Under the pieces are notes generated by a model. That model did not search any database. It had not been told where the DNA came from and saw only the letters and a program-made list of their open reading frames with translations. A stretch of 5,882 bases of DNA from positions 1-5,882 of the forward strand of contig JAAYHA010000308.1 in the NCBI GenBank assembly GCA_012727545.1, given 5' to 3'. Made by a program: the position numbers and the translations under genes. Below, piece after piece: positions 5,568-5,882 of this stretch (its first letter is position 1; the number at the start of each line of letters is the position of its first letter). This DNA is from Synergistaceae bacterium. Lineage in GTDB: Bacteria > Synergistota > Synergistia > Synergistales > Synergistaceae.

Positions 5568-5882
5568 CTATCGTTTTATCTTATCGAAGAATCCCTCTTT
5601 GTTTTTTACAGTTACCTTCATCTCTTTTGCGATCTGTTCCAGCAGTTCCCTTTCCTTTGCAGACGGATCCTTGCTTATAGTGACCTTTACAAGAATGTTC
5701 ATGTCGCCGCTTCCTTTTCCGCGAAGACGCGGCATGCCCCTGCCCTTTATGCGAAGCTTTGATCCCGGCTGGGTCCCTGCAGGGATATCCAATGTCTCAA
5801 AACCGTCAAAAGTCTCAATTTTGACCTCACATCCCAATGCTGCCTGAGGATATTTGATATCGACCGAGGTGTTCAGGTCATC
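5568..5882 (-). CDS. dnaJ: Chaperone protein DnaJ, C-terminal part (runs off the right edge)
   Basis: The last 104 residues of DnaJ, the J-domain co-chaperone that delivers clients to DnaK and stimulates its ATPase in the cytoplasm. The frame is open to the edge of the window. What is seen is the second C-terminal beta domain and the dimerisation tail: DLNTSVDIKYPQAALG (2-17), where AALG is the usual entry to the domain, VKIETFDG (20-27), DIPAGTQPGSKLRIKGRGMP (32-51), a classic DnaJ block, and RGKGSGDMNILVKV (54-67). The end, KEGFFDKIKR (95-104), is the typical FFDKIK tail of DnaJ from Firmicutes-like and related lineages. The J domain and zinc-finger region lie outside the window. It stops 401 bases before the liv binding-protein gene, and a strong terminator intervenes. 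A CbpA-type paralogue is less likely because of the tail. Confidence 0.92.
   Translation of the reverse strand, partial: DDLNTSVDIKYPQAALGCEVKIETFDGFETLDIPAGTQPGSKLRIKGRGMPRLRGKGSGDMNILVKVTISKDPSAKERELLEQIAKEMKVTVKNKEGFFDKIKR

Overview
The window holds a complete branched-chain amino acid type (HAAT/LIV) ABC transporter operon. It sits between the 3' end of a dnaJ gene at the right edge and the 5' part of a prmA gene at the left edge. All seven genes are on the minus strand, so transcription runs from high to low coordinates: dnaJ (partial), terminator, livJ/K-type binding protein, livH, livM, livG, livF, terminator, prmA (partial). No RNA gene, insertion sequence, phage gene or CRISPR array was seen.

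Organism: a bacterium of moderate GC with very strong GGAGG ribosome binding sites. Its binding protein has a type I signal peptide (cleavage after A-F-A) and no lipobox, which suggests a periplasm and therefore a diderm. The dnaJ...prmA neighbourhood recalls the hrcA-grpE-dnaK-dnaJ-prmA heat-shock cluster of Firmicutes and relatives. An amino-acid-fermenting Synergistota member fits this mix best. That placement is an inference from general character, not from a diagnostic marker; a deltaproteobacterium or a Firmicute remains possible.

Layout: 5568-5882 encodes the C-terminal 104 residues of DnaJ, followed by a textbook intrinsic terminator (5494-5537). The 401-base gap to the next gene contains a good sigma70-type promoter (TTTACA-17-TAGAAT) with an inverted repeat across its -10, then a leader of about 155 bases. 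The binding protein (4015-5166) is followed by a 115-base gap with three consecutive stem-loops. After it come the two permeases (3018-3899 and 2124-3008) and the two ATPases (1357-2124 and 621-1352), spaced by 9, -1 and 4 bases. A 12-bp GC-rich hairpin (541-582) closes the operon. A separate candidate promoter (484-513) precedes prmA.

Function: the binding protein captures a branched-chain or related amino acid in the periplasm and delivers it to the LivH-LivM channel; LivG and LivF hydrolyse ATP to drive import. Nothing here looks like a wholly new system. The points most worth a second look are regulatory (leader, operator-like repeat, stem-loop array) and the position of a transport operon between dnaJ and prmA.
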